Position numbers and translations under genes: made by a program
The notes under the pieces: model-generated
The model's input: only the letters and a program-made list of their open reading frames with translations
Database searches by the model: none
What the model was told of the DNA's origin: nothing
Shown here: positions 22,398 to 31,380 of the stretch, piece after piece
Layout: each line of letters opens with the position of its first letter
Position numbering within the stretch: position 1 is the stretch's first letter
Source of the DNA: Streptomyces sp. SM11
Lineage (GTDB): Bacteria > Actinomycetota > Actinomycetes > Streptomycetales > Streptomycetaceae
Reading direction: 5' to 3'
NCBI RefSeq assembly: GCF_002910905.1
Contig: NZ_NEUE01000215.1
Location: forward strand, 1 to 33,111
DNA: 33,111 bases

Positions 22398-23303
22398 TCA
22401 CTCGGTGGGCGACTGCGACGGCCCGCGGCCGGGAACCGGGCAGCCGCGGACTCCCGGCGTGGGGAACGTACCGAGCCCCGCGATCTCGTACCCGTCCGGA
22501 TATCCCTTGATCTCGGGGTTCTGGCGCGCGTAGTGGGGCGTCCGCCGGGGCGGCAGGAGCCGGACCGCACGAGCCCGGAGCCGAAGCGCGCCCCTGGTCA
22601 GTCCGCGGGCGACCGGACCCGGACGGCGGTAACGGAACGCCCTGAGCAACGAGTCGTCCAGGAGCGCGAGGCTGGCGCCGCGCACCACCGGAGCGAGGGG
22701 GGCCGGATACCAGGATCCCATCAGCGCCAGGGTGGCGTCCGAGACCCGGCGGGCTCCTTCGTCCCAGCCGAAATGCTCGTCCTCGTAGGCGTCGAGGGTG
22801 CGCTCGAACTCCTCGTAGCTCCCCGGCAGGTCCTTGATCCCCATGCGGGCACCGAGCGTGCGGTAGTAGGCGGCGAAAGCGCCCTGCTCGTGGCAACAGA
22901 GGCGTCGCCAGCCGAAACTGTCCAGCCAGCGCTTCGGGGTGACGACGAAGGTGCACAAAACATAGCGCATGTCGTCGTTGCTGATGTCGTAGCTGCGGTG
23001 CATCTGGTTGATCCGGCGGACGGCCGTGCGGCCCTCGTCGGTGTCGAAGCCGTGCTCCACCACCGTGTCGAGCAGCAGGGCGGTGTCGTCGTAGCGCTTC
23101 TGGGAGCGCTCCGTCAACTCCGCCGTCTCGTCGAGGAGTCGGCCGATGCTGGGCACGGCATAGGTGCGGTAGAGGGCCAGTTCGAAGGCGCGGGTGATGT
23201 CCCAGGGGAACTCGAAGCTGACGGTGAGGCGGTAGATCTCCAGGAAGTCCCGCTCGGGGTCGAGTCGCTGGATCTTTTCCAGCCGGTCGTACCGCTTCAC
23301 CAC
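22398..23303 (-). CDS. MpaB-family (DUF2236) oxygenase-like protein
   Basis: The 301-aa protein matches the DUF2236/MpaB family: RLDPERDFLEIYRLTVSFEFPWDITRAFELALYRTYAVPSI at the start, INQMHRSYDISNDDMRYVLCTFVVTP and RWLDSFGWRRLCCHEQGAFAAYY in the middle, and a basic C-terminal part. Relatives include MpaB of mycophenolic acid synthesis and latex-clearing protein, heme oxygenases that cut isoprenoid chains. The histidine of QMHRSYDIS and that of CCHEQG are candidate heme or metal ligands by analogy only. The start is GTG 23303 after GAGGGGAC. Substrate is unknown. It is divergent from the gene at 23485. Confidence 0.88.
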   Translation of the reverse strand: MVKRYDRLEKIQRLDPERDFLEIYRLTVSFEFPWDITRAFELALYRTYAVPSIGRLLDETAELTERSQKRYDDTALLLDTVVEHGFDTDEGRTAVRRINQMHRSYDISNDDMRYVLCTFVVTPKRWLDSFGWRRLCCHEQGAFAAYYRTLGARMGIKDLPGSYEEFERTLDAYEDEHFGWDEGARRVSDATLALMGSWYPAPLAPVVRGASLALLDDSLLRAFRYRRPGPVARGLTRGALRLRARAVRLLPPRRTPHYARQNPEIKGYPDGYEIAGLGTFPTPGVRGCPVPGRGPSQSPTE

Positions 23304-23484
23304 GCTGTCCCCTCGTTCGGCCGGATGTCCAAGCTTACGCGGAGGTTTGCCGCGCGCCCGGCCCCACGGCCTCCCCGGACGGGGTGGGCGCGGTTCCTGT
23401 TCGCAGCCGCTCGTCAGGGCCTCGACGCGTGGGTTACCGAGTAGTTAGGGTGCGCCGACGGACCAAGGGACGCAGGACCGAGCG

Positions 23485-24384
23485 ATGGGCAGGTGGGCAA
23501 TGAGCGATGGGGAGGAATCCGTGGCCGGTGCGGACGATGCGGTCGCCGACGACGCGCTGCTGGTGCTGACCGCGATGCTGCTGACGCCTGCGCGGTTCCC
23601 GAGCGTGCTGGGGGACGACTACGTGGCCGCGTGCGAGGCGCTCGCGCTCGAACCGTACGAGGAGGGCTACGGCCTCGTCCTCGGGCAGGACGGCGACGGG
23701 GCCCGGTGGACCGTGGTCGTCGAGGACGCCTCCCAGGTGGCCGTCGCCGTCGCCGCGTGGGACTGCGGCATGGAGCACGATCTCTCCCCCGACGAGCGTT
23801 CCATGGTGTGCGCACTGCCGGGCTGGCCGATGGATCTGGCCGTCTCGGCGCCCGGTGTCCCGGATCCGCACGATCCGGAGACGGACGGAGAGGGCCCCGC
23901 CCCACTGACCCCTCCCGACGCGGCGATCTGGGGTCCGGCGCAGCGGCGACTCGGGGCGGACGAGATCGCCGCGCAGTGGTCGGCGTGGCGGGAGCAGATC
24001 GACGACGCGCAGTTCCCGCGGCCGGGGAGCGATGGAGCGCCGAAGAACGACACGGAGCGTGATCTGGACAACCGCACGGAGCGTGTGCCGGAGAGCGGTT
24101 CTTCCCCGTCCCCCCGGCACCCCGGTGTACGCAGGGCCCTGTCGGAGGCGGACGGCTATACGAAGACTCCGCCGCCGCCCGGACGGATCCGTTCCTCGTA
24201 CGCCTCGGCCGGCGCACGTACTCTGCGCGTCGACGGTCCGGGGTGGTCGATGGTGGCCCGGACCGATGACATCGCTCTGTTCCTGCTGGACGAGGAGCCG
24301 GGCACGGTCATCCCCGTCGGCCGTGGATCCGCGCTTCCCGGCCTGCTCACCGCCCTGGAGGAGCTGGCCGTCCACCCCACGTGA
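23485..24384 (+). CDS. Soluble acidic protein of unknown function
   Basis: The 299-aa product has a folded N-terminal part (residues 20-160: ALLVLTAMLLTPARFPSVLG, RWTVVVEDASQVAVAVAAWDCGMEHDLSPDERSM), a low-complexity charged linker (about 180-225, rich in Asp, Ser and Pro) and a second folded part (ARTLRVDGPGWSMVARTDDIALFLLDEE to the end). No catalytic motif or membrane segment. I recognise it only as the kind of conserved unknown found in Streptomyces. ATG 23485 has AGGA 7 bases upstream; ATG 23500 (MSDGEES) also has a GGCAGG-like site. It converges with the membrane peptide gene only 21 bases away. Confidence 0.75.
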   Translation: MGRWAMSDGEESVAGADDAVADDALLVLTAMLLTPARFPSVLGDDYVAACEALALEPYEEGYGLVLGQDGDGARWTVVVEDASQVAVAVAAWDCGMEHDLSPDERSMVCALPGWPMDLAVSAPGVPDPHDPETDGEGPAPLTPPDAAIWGPAQRRLGADEIAAQWSAWREQIDDAQFPRPGSDGAPKNDTERDLDNRTERVPESGSSPSPRHPGVRRALSEADGYTKTPPPPGRIRSSYASAGARTLRVDGPGWSMVARTDDIALFLLDEEPGTVIPVGRGSALPGLLTALEELAVHPT

Positions 24385-24405
24385 TGCGCTCGGGGGTGGC
24401 CGGGG

Positions 24406-24588
24406 TCAGCGGCCGATCTCCTTGCGGTTGATCCTGCGGAGCCTGCGCCGCTGGGACGGATCCAGCAGCAGATAGCCCGCCACGGGAACTCCGATCACGA
24501 TCAGCAGCGCCCACCAGAATCCGATCAGGGGCCACAGGATGGCTGCCGCGAGCACTCCCCCGATTGCGATCTTCGCACCGTTCGACAT
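24406..24588 (-). CDS. Small two-helix membrane protein
   Basis: The 60-aa product has two short hydrophobic helices (about 7-22 and 26-45: IGGVLAAAILWPLIGF and WWALLIVIGVPVAGYLLL) and a strongly basic C-terminal tail (SQRRRLRRINRKEIGR). GGAGGCG before ATG 24588 supports the start. The function is unknown. It follows the desaturase gene on the same strand with a 60-base gap and could be its membrane partner, but this is only positional. Confidence 0.75.
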   Translation of the reverse strand: MSNGAKIAIGGVLAAAILWPLIGFWWALLIVIGVPVAGYLLLDPSQRRRLRRINRKEIGR

Positions 24589-24648
24589 GGTCCACGCCTC
24601 CTTCGCGGCCGGCGCCGCTCCTGTTTCTAAGAACGCGTCCGCGTCCTC

Positions 24649-25740
24649 TTACGTTCCCCATCGGCCGCGCTGTCGCAGCGGCTCACCCACCTCGTGCATG
24701 TGCGACAGCGCCTGCCGGTAGGACTCGATCAGCCCGGTCTCCGCGTACGGCATGCCGATCCGGGCGCAGTGCGCCTTGACCAGGGGCTGGACGAGCCGCA
24801 GGTTGGGGCGCGGCATGCTCGGGAACAGGTGGTGCTCGATCTGGTAGTTCAGCCCGCCGAGAAACCAGTCGGTCAGGACGGCGCCGCGTACGTTGCGCGA
24901 GGTCAGGACCTGCCGCTGGAGGTGGCCCCAGCGCTCGCCGTCGGGGTCGGGCATCTCCATGCCCTTGTGGTTCGGAGCGAAGGCCATGCCCAGGTGGAGG
25001 CCGAACAGCGCGTGGAGAACCAGCGCGAAGACGATCGCCTTGCCCGGGGACAGGGTGCTCATCAGCAGCGTCGCGTAGAGGGCCATGTGCGCGGTCAGCA
25101 GCAACGCCGGGACGGCCCGCTCCCGGAGGGGCTGACGGGGCAGGAACTGGAATCCGTAGATCTTCAGCGCGATGCCCTCCAGCAGGAGCATCGGGAAGAA
25201 CAGCCGCGCCTGGTTCCTGGTCAGCCAGCGGGCGAAGCCCTCACGCTGCGCCGCCTGCTTCTGGGTCCAGACCAGGGCTCCGACACCGACATCGGGATCC
25301 TTGTCGATGTGATTGGGGTTGGCGTGGTGACGCACGTGCTTGTCGTTCCACCACGCCTCGTTCATTCCAAGAAGCAGATTGGCGTGTACGAGGCCGATCA
25401 GCCTGCTCGTCCTGCGGTCACCGGATATCTGCGCATGCCCCGCGTCATGGGCGACGAAGGCCGTACGGGTCCACACGACCGCCAGCGGCAGGGTGAGGAG
25501 CAGGCTCCACCAGGTGTCGCCCAACAGGACGAATCCGGTGATCACCGCGCCCAGGGCCGCCAGGTTGACGGCGATGCCGAGCGCATACCGGTCCGTGCGG
25601 CGCTCGAGCAGGCCCTGCTCCCGCACGGCGCGCAGCAGCGGCGCGAAGTCGCTTCCGGCCGCCGCCCCGCGGGCACCGGCCGGGCTGTCCGGACTGCTTT
25701 CGCCGGCGGGATCCGCAACAGCGGCTGTCGCCTGGGGCAT
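24649..25740 (-). CDS. Membrane fatty-acid (acyl-CoA/lipid) desaturase
   Basis: The 363-aa protein has the three His boxes of membrane desaturases: H98-DAGH, HVRHHANPNH (135-144) and QIEHHLFP (His303, 304), with hydrophobic pairs between (about 53-95 and 205-245). The QxxHH third box places it in the front-end or acyl-lipid type, without the N-terminal cytochrome b5 domain of delta-6 enzymes. These di-iron enzymes put a double bond in fatty acyl chains; a cold or membrane-fluidity role would be usual. The first 30 residues are disordered. ATG 25740 has GGAG 7 bases upstream. No ferredoxin or reductase gene is adjacent. Confidence 0.93.
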   Translation of the reverse strand: MPQATAAVADPAGESSPDSPAGARGAAAGSDFAPLLRAVREQGLLERRTDRYALGIAVNLAALGAVITGFVLLGDTWWSLLLTLPLAVVWTRTAFVAHDAGHAQISGDRRTSRLIGLVHANLLLGMNEAWWNDKHVRHHANPNHIDKDPDVGVGALVWTQKQAAQREGFARWLTRNQARLFFPMLLLEGIALKIYGFQFLPRQPLRERAVPALLLTAHMALYATLLMSTLSPGKAIVFALVLHALFGLHLGMAFAPNHKGMEMPDPDGERWGHLQRQVLTSRNVRGAVLTDWFLGGLNYQIEHHLFPSMPRPNLRLVQPLVKAHCARIGMPYAETGLIESYRQALSHMHEVGEPLRQRGRWGT

Positions 25741-25904
25741 GACGTCTCCGGTCTCTGGAACATATGCGCTGACCTCATCGAACGTACGGACCGGGGCCGG
25801 TGGGGAACATGGCGCCACCACCCTGGTCCCCCTGGGGCAGACCCCCGTGCCCGATGGTGGGGCTGGCTGCACCATCAAGAGCGACAGGAAAGAAGGAGTG
25901 ACGC

Positions 25905-25970
25905 ATGCCACACAGCTGCACGGTCTGTCGTCACGCGACGTGGAGTACCCTCGGCGACTCCACCCACTAG
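25905..25970 (+). CDS. Putative 21-aa leader peptide with CxxC
   Basis: ATG 25905 is preceded by AAAGAAGGAG with 6 bases between, a better ribosome site than that of the helicase downstream. The peptide MPHSCTVCRHATWSTLGDSTH ends at TAG 25968-25970, 26 bases before the helicase start. Residues C5-TV-C8-RH form a small CxxC-type motif. It may couple or attenuate translation of the helicase, or be a relic. Real expression is unproven. Confidence 0.4.
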   Translation: MPHSCTVCRHATWSTLGDSTH

Positions 25971-25980
25971 TCAAATTTGA
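25971..25980. promoter_or_regulatory. AT-rich palindrome TCAAATTTGA
   Basis: A perfect 10-bp palindrome (25971-25980) lies between the leader peptide stop and the helicase start, in a genome where such AT-rich stretches are rare. It is 17 bases from the GTG at 25997. Its role is unknown. Confidence 0.35.
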
Positions 25981-25996
25981 GGAATCTGACATCGCT

Positions 25997-28900
25997 GTGC
26001 ACAGGCACCCTGCGGCAACGCCCTCCGAGATCGCCGAACTGTCCCGCTGCTCCGCGGTCTTCGTCCCCGCGGATCCGGCCCGTACCAGCAGGGTCGCGTT
26101 CTGGAATCCGGACGGTAGCACCCCTTCCGACGCTTCCGGGACTTCGTCGGAGCTGACCGTGGTCGGAGCCGGCCTTCGGCCCCGTACGGTTTCGGCGCTG
26201 TTCCTCCCCGTGCGGGACGCTCTTCCGGTGCTGACCCGGGCACGCGCTGTCGCGCAAGCCTCCCCGGCCACCGCGTTCTGGGGCGCGGCCGCGCTGCTGG
26301 CTCTCCAGTTCGTCGCCCGTGGACTCCTGCTGCCGGGGCTGAGTTCCACCGACCACGACGCCTGGCGGATCGGACCGTTGGGAGCCGAGGATCTCGAACG
26401 AATCCGGGAACTGGCGGCGTCGATGCCGCCGACCGCGCACGCGACTCCCGTTCCCGACGAGGCCGGCGGGAAGCCGGACGGAACGCGGGAGCACAACGCG
26501 ACGAACGGCGCCGTCGGCGAACCGCTGCTGCCCGAACCGGAGCGCCTGCTCCGTGCCTTCCTCGATGCCGTGGCCGACGCGATGCCCCGTACACCGGCTG
26601 CCGGCTTCGCCGCCGCCGGGCCCGCGTTCACCGCCCAGCAGCCGCAGTACCTGCCCGAGGGGCGGGCCTGGGCGGCCGATGTGGCGGCCGGTCACGACGC
26701 GGGCGTACGGCTCTCGTTGCGTATCGAGGTCGTCGGCGTGACCTCGGGGAGGAGCGGCACGGAGGCGGCCCCCGGGGCCGCGCCGGGAGCGGTGGGGCCG
26801 GGGTCCGGTCCGGACGTGGTCGCACCGTCGTTCCGTGCCGTGCTGCAGATCCACAGTGTCAGTGATCCCTCCCTGGTCGCCGATGCGGCCGAGGTGTGGG
26901 CGGGCGGCTCACGGACCGCCGCCGCGTTCGGACCGCGGACCCGGATGGACGCCCTCCTCACCCTGCGGCGGGCCGCCCGCGCCTGGCCCCCGCTGGCTCC
27001 GTTGCTCTCCGCCGCGGTGCCCGACTCGGTGGAACCGGCCGACGAGGAGATCGCCGAGCTGCTCGGGTCCGCCTCGCGTGCCCTGGCCGCCACCGGTGTT
27101 CAGGTGCACTGGCCCAGGGAACTGGCCAGGAAGCTCACCGCGCGCGCGGTGATCGGGCCGGACGACGCGGCCTCCCCGGACCGGGAGGACGACAGCTCGG
27201 GGGGCGGGCGGCAGGGGCGTACCACGGCGGACACGCCCTCGTTCCTCTCCGCCGACGCCCTGCTGTCGTTCGACTGGCGGTTCGCCCTGGGCGACCGGAA
27301 GCTGACCCGCGAGGAGCTGGACCAGCTCGCCGAGTCCACCAGGCCCATCGTGCGGCTGCGCGACCAATGGGTACTCATCGACCCCGAGGAGGCGCGCCGG
27401 GCCAGGGAGACCCAGGATCGCAAGGTCACCCCGATCGACGCTCTCGGCGCGGTGCTGACCGGTTCGACGGAGGTGGACGGCCGGCGCGTCGAGGTGGCGG
27501 CGACCGGCTGGCTCCAGCGGTTGCGGGACCGGCTGGCCGATCCGGAGTCCGCCGCCCAGCAGGCGATCGGGCAGCCCGAGGCGCTCACCGCGACCCTGCG
27601 CGACTACCAGTTGCGCGGTCTGAACTGGCTGCACACGATGACCTCGCTCGGCCTCGGCGCCTGCCTCGCCGACGACATGGGCCTCGGCAAGACGATCACG
27701 CTCATCGCCCTGCATCTGCACCGGCAGAGCGACCGCGACGCGGCCGGCCCGACGCTGGTGGTGTGCCCGACGTCCTTGATGGGCAACTGGCAGCGGGAGA
27801 TCGAGAGGTTCGCACCGGGTACCCCCGTCCGGCGCTTCCACGGCGCGTCGCGTTCCCTGGAAGGCCTGGTGGACGGCGAGTTCGTCCTGACGACCTACGG
27901 CACCATGCGCCTCGACGCGCCCAGGCTCGCCGCCGTGACCTGGGGCATGGTCGTCATCGACGAAGCCCAGCACGTCAAGAACCCGCACTCGGCGAGTGCC
28001 AAGCAGTTGCGCGTCCTCGGGGCCCGTGCCCGCGTCGCGCTCACCGGCACGCCGGTCGAGAACAACCTTTCCGAGCTGTGGGCGATCCTGGACTGGACGA
28101 CGCCCGGCCTGCTCGGCCGGCTCGGCACCTTCCGTACGCGGTACGCCGCAGCGGTCGAGGGCGGCAACGACCCGGGCGCCGCCGAGCGGCTCGCGGCGCT
28201 GGTGCGGCCGTTTCTGTTGCGCCGCCGGAAGTCCGACCCGGGGATCGCGCCCGAGCTGCCGCCGAAGACCGAGACCGACCGGGCCGTGTCGCTGACCCCG
28301 GAACAGACCGGTCTGTACGAGGCGGTGGTCCGCGAGACCCTGGCGGAGATCTCCGCCGCCGACGGCTTCGAACGGCGGGGGCTCGTGATGAAGCTGCTGA
28401 CGGCGCTTAAGCAGATCTGCAACCACCCGGCGCAGTACCTCAAGGAGGAGCAGCCGCGGATCGCGGACCGGTCGGGGAAGGTCGAGCTGCTGGACGAACT
28501 CCTGGACACGATCCTGGCCGAGCAGGGTTCGGTGCTGGTCTTCACGCAGTACGTGCGGATGGCCCGGCTGCTGGAGGAACACCTGGCCGCGCGCGGGGTG
28601 GGCACGCAGTTCCTGCACGGCGGTACGCCGGTGGCCCGGCGCGAGGAGATGGTGGCCCGCTTCCAGGCGGGCGGGGCGCCGGTGTTCCTGCTGTCCCTCA
28701 AGGCGGCGGGCACCGGGCTCAATCTCACCCGGGCCGGTCATGTCGTGCACTTCGACCGCTGGTGGAATCCGGCGGTCGAGGCGCAGGCGACGGACCGGGC
28801 GTACCGGATCGGTCAGACGCAGCCGGTGCAGGTGCACCGGCTGATCGCCGAGGGCACGATCGAGGACCAAATCGCCGCGATGCTCGCCCGCAAGCAGGGC

Positions 28901-28999
28901 CTCGCGGACTCGGTGCTCGGCTCCGGCGAGGCGGCGCTGACCGAACTGACCGATGCGGAACTGGCCGACCTGGTCGAGCTGCGAGGGGACACACGATGA
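25997..28999 (+). CDS. SNF2-family DEAD-like helicase/ATPase
   Basis: The 1000-aa protein has an N-terminal Streptomyces-type region (residues 1-370) with low-complexity parts, a DUF3670-like segment (about 415-480: FLSADALLSFDWRFALGD) and a complete SNF2 motor. Motifs seen are DDMGLGKT (about 557-566, Walker A), VVCPTSLMGNWQREIERF, IDEAQHVKN (about 653), LTGTPVENNLSELW, VFTQYVRMARLL, LKAAGTGLNL and DRWWNPAVEAQATDRAYRIGQ (about 919). Such enzymes move along duplex DNA or remodel protein-DNA complexes; a specific job is not known. GTG 25997 is used with GAGGA 13 bases upstream; a GTG at 25898 would add 33 residues. It overlaps the SWIM gene by ATGA. Confidence 0.95.
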   Translation: MHRHPAATPSEIAELSRCSAVFVPADPARTSRVAFWNPDGSTPSDASGTSSELTVVGAGLRPRTVSALFLPVRDALPVLTRARAVAQASPATAFWGAAALLALQFVARGLLLPGLSSTDHDAWRIGPLGAEDLERIRELAASMPPTAHATPVPDEAGGKPDGTREHNATNGAVGEPLLPEPERLLRAFLDAVADAMPRTPAAGFAAAGPAFTAQQPQYLPEGRAWAADVAAGHDAGVRLSLRIEVVGVTSGRSGTEAAPGAAPGAVGPGSGPDVVAPSFRAVLQIHSVSDPSLVADAAEVWAGGSRTAAAFGPRTRMDALLTLRRAARAWPPLAPLLSAAVPDSVEPADEEIAELLGSASRALAATGVQVHWPRELARKLTARAVIGPDDAASPDREDDSSGGGRQGRTTADTPSFLSADALLSFDWRFALGDRKLTREELDQLAESTRPIVRLRDQWVLIDPEEARRARETQDRKVTPIDALGAVLTGSTEVDGRRVEVAATGWLQRLRDRLADPESAAQQAIGQPEALTATLRDYQLRGLNWLHTMTSLGLGACLADDMGLGKTITLIALHLHRQSDRDAAGPTLVVCPTSLMGNWQREIERFAPGTPVRRFHGASRSLEGLVDGEFVLTTYGTMRLDAPRLAAVTWGMVVIDEAQHVKNPHSASAKQLRVLGARARVALTGTPVENNLSELWAILDWTTPGLLGRLGTFRTRYAAAVEGGNDPGAAERLAALVRPFLLRRRKSDPGIAPELPPKTETDRAVSLTPEQTGLYEAVVRETLAEISAADGFERRGLVMKLLTALKQICNHPAQYLKEEQPRIADRSGKVELLDELLDTILAEQGSVLVFTQYVRMARLLEEHLAARGVGTQFLHGGTPVARREEMVARFQAGGAPVFLLSLKAAGTGLNLTRAGHVVHFDRWWNPAVEAQATDRAYRIGQTQPVQVHRLIAEGTIEDQIAAMLARKQGLADSVLGSGEAALTELTDAELADLVELRGDTR

Positions 29000-30438
29000 G
29001 CGACGCGTACGAGGACCACTACGAGTGCGACGACGTGTACGAGGCGGAGTCCGGGGCAAGCGGCGCTGCCGCGTCCACCTCCTCGGACGGGGGCGACGAC
29101 GGGGCGTCGCGGGACGGCCGGCGCGGACCGGAGCGTACGTTCGCGGCGCTTCCCCCCGCGCACGGCCGGGGTTTCGCCACCTCCTGGTGGGGCCGGGCGT
29201 GGCTCAAGGCCCTGGAGGACACCGCTCTCGACGGCCAACAGCTCAAGCAGGGCCGGCGGCTGGCCCGGGAGGGCAGGGTCGGGGCGGTCTCCGTACGGCC
29301 GGGCCGGATCACGGCCGTGGTGCGGGACCGCGACGGCACGGCCTATCGCAGCGACGTCCTGCTCCAGCAGCTCGGCGCGGGCGCCTGGGACCGGTTCCTG
29401 GACATGGCCGTGGACCGGGCCGGGCACGTCGCGGCGCTGCTGGACCGGGAGATGCCGCCGCACCTGGTGGAGGACGCGGCGGGCGCCGGGGTCGATCTGC
29501 TGCCCGACATCGGCGATCTGGAGCCGGAGTGCACCTGCGGGACCTGGGACCACTGCCCGCATTCAGGTGCTCTCTGCTACCAGGTGGCGCGGTTGCTGGA
29601 CGAGGACCCGTTCGTCCTGCTGCTGATGCGGGGGCGCGACGAGCGGCGGCTGCTGGACGAGCTCCAGGTGCGCAGCACCGCCCGCGCGGTCAGGGCGGGG
29701 GACGGCGGGGCGCGGGAGATGCGCGGCGACGCGGAGCGGGAGATTCGTGGGGTCCCTGCCGGGGAGGCGTTCGCGGCCGCGGGGATCCTGCCGCCGCTCC
29801 CCACTCCCCCGCCGGCCCCCGACGAGCCGGGGACCGGGCCGTCGCTGGACACGGAGACCGGGCCCGTACCCGGGATCGACCCGGCGGCGCTGGAGGTACT
29901 GGCTGCCGACAGTGCGGTGCGGGCCCGCCGGATGCTGCTGGACGCCTTGGCCCCGGGACACGAAGGACTGCCGCTCCCGGTGGAGCTGACCCCGCAGCAG
30001 GACGCGGTGCGGCTGGCCGCTGACGCCCGGCCGGAGCCTCGGATCGGGGCCCGGCTGGCCACGGGGTCCGGTCGCCCGCCCGTGGAACTGGACGCGGCGG
30101 TCCGCGCCTGGCGGTACGGCGGGGCCGCGGCGCTCGCCGTGCTGGACGAGGAGTGGACGCCGGATCCGGAGCACCTGGGGGCGGCCCGTGCTCGGCTCGG
30201 CGAGGCGTGGGAGGTGGGCGAGCGGCCGGCGCTGCGGGCGAGCGGACGGGCCCGCTGGACGGTTGTGGGCGCCGACGTCCAGCTCCGGTTCGACCGGAAC
30301 GGGCGGTGGTGGCCCTACCGCACGGAGCGCGGCCGTTGGGTGCCTGCGGGACCGGCGGACGACGACCCGGCGGGAGCACTGGCGGGAGCCGAAAGCGGTG
30401 CGGCGGGCGGAGCGGACCTGGCGGACGCGGCGGTCTGA
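28996..30438 (+). CDS. SWIM zinc-finger protein, partner of the SNF2 helicase
   Basis: The 480-aa protein has a SWIM finger C179-T-C181...C187-P-H189 (CxCxnCxH). An acidic N-terminal tail (1-48) comes before a TSWWGRAWLKALE helix, and the SWIM region runs on as LCYQVARLLDEDPFVLLLMRG. A Pro-rich linker (270-300) and a helical C-terminal half follow. SWIM fingers bind DNA or protein and often occur with SNF2 ATPases. ATG 28996 overlaps the helicase stop (ATGA), so the two are made in fixed proportion. It has no ATPase motif, so it is probably a DNA- or protein-binding partner. The end carries an Ala/Gly-rich tail. Confidence 0.92.
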   Translation: MSDAYEDHYECDDVYEAESGASGAAASTSSDGGDDGASRDGRRGPERTFAALPPAHGRGFATSWWGRAWLKALEDTALDGQQLKQGRRLAREGRVGAVSVRPGRITAVVRDRDGTAYRSDVLLQQLGAGAWDRFLDMAVDRAGHVAALLDREMPPHLVEDAAGAGVDLLPDIGDLEPECTCGTWDHCPHSGALCYQVARLLDEDPFVLLLMRGRDERRLLDELQVRSTARAVRAGDGGAREMRGDAEREIRGVPAGEAFAAAGILPPLPTPPPAPDEPGTGPSLDTETGPVPGIDPAALEVLAADSAVRARRMLLDALAPGHEGLPLPVELTPQQDAVRLAADARPEPRIGARLATGSGRPPVELDAAVRAWRYGGAAALAVLDEEWTPDPEHLGAARARLGEAWEVGERPALRASGRARWTVVGADVQLRFDRNGRWWPYRTERGRWVPAGPADDDPAGALAGAESGAAGGADLADAAV

Positions 30439-30695
30439 AACCGCCGGGGCCGGGTTGCCGGGGCCGGGGGCCACGGTGGATTCCGGGGTACCAGGCGAGT
30501 ACGACGCCCCGCTGGGAAGCGACGGTTCCGGACGCGCAGGGGGCGGACGCGCGTCCGGAAGGCGACTGCGGGGAACCGGATGTCCGGCGGGCTCGTCATC
30601 TGCATCGGCGGAGGGGGTGATCCACGGCCGGGGAGCCTCAACGCCTCAGCTCCGTACACCCCCGTCCCAGCCCGGCCCCCGGCCCCGCCTCAGGA

Positions 30696-31286
30696 GTGCT
30701 GTTGCACCGCAGAAGGATCATTCAGTGCGCCGCCGCCACCATGGTGGCGGCCGTCCTGCCGGCCTCCGCCCGGGCGGTGGCGGCGCCGCAGGGCCCCACC
30801 GACTACGCGACGGCCTTCTGGGATCCGGCCGCTCCCGCCAACTACACCGTTCCCTCCCGCCCTTCGGAGCGCCGGGTCGACCGCGTCGTCATCCATGTCG
30901 CCCAGCAGTTGTTCACGCCGACCGCGGGCATCTTCCGCACTCCCTCCAAGCAGGTGTCGGCCCACTACGTGGTGCGCTCCGGCGACGGCCATGTCGCCCA
31001 GTGCGTACGCGAGAAGGACATCGCCTGGCACGCGGGAAACTGGAGCTGGAACACCCGGAGCATCGGAATCGAGCACGAGGGATGGGTGGACCGGCCGGAG
31101 TTCTTCACGGACGTCATGTATCTGCGGTCCGCCAGGCTCACCGCGGACATCTGTGAGCGCCATGGCATCCCCAAGGACCGGGAGCACATCGTCGGCCACC
31201 ACGAGGTACCGGGCAGCGACCACACCGACCCCGGCGTCCACTGGGACTGGGAGCGCTACCTCCGGCTCGTCGGCGACGTCACCTGA
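30696..31286 (+). CDS. Secreted N-acetylmuramoyl-L-alanine amidase (Amidase_2)
   Basis: The 196-aa precursor starts with a basic, RR-bearing signal sequence (HRRRIIQCAAATMVAAVLPASARAVA), possibly Tat-type. The mature part is a single Amidase_2 domain that cuts the bond between muramic acid and the stem peptide. By comparison with AmpD, zinc ligands are His67 (VVIHVA), His168 (VGHHEV) and Asp178 (HTDPG), and the acid is Glu126 (GIEHEG). No cell-wall binding domain follows. GTG 30696 has only GGA directly before it, so the start is uncertain; ATG 30741 is internal to the signal. It ends 94 bases before the regulator gene. Confidence 0.92.
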   Translation: MLLHRRRIIQCAAATMVAAVLPASARAVAAPQGPTDYATAFWDPAAPANYTVPSRPSERRVDRVVIHVAQQLFTPTAGIFRTPSKQVSAHYVVRSGDGHVAQCVREKDIAWHAGNWSWNTRSIGIEHEGWVDRPEFFTDVMYLRSARLTADICERHGIPKDREHIVGHHEVPGSDHTDPGVHWDWERYLRLVGDVT

Positions 31287-31380
31287 GGCCCTGTCCGAGG
31301 CCCTTCCCCCGCCGTCCCGTGGTGATGACTCCGCGCACCGAGGTTGTCGCGGAGGCCGGCGGCGGCGACGATGGGAGAGC

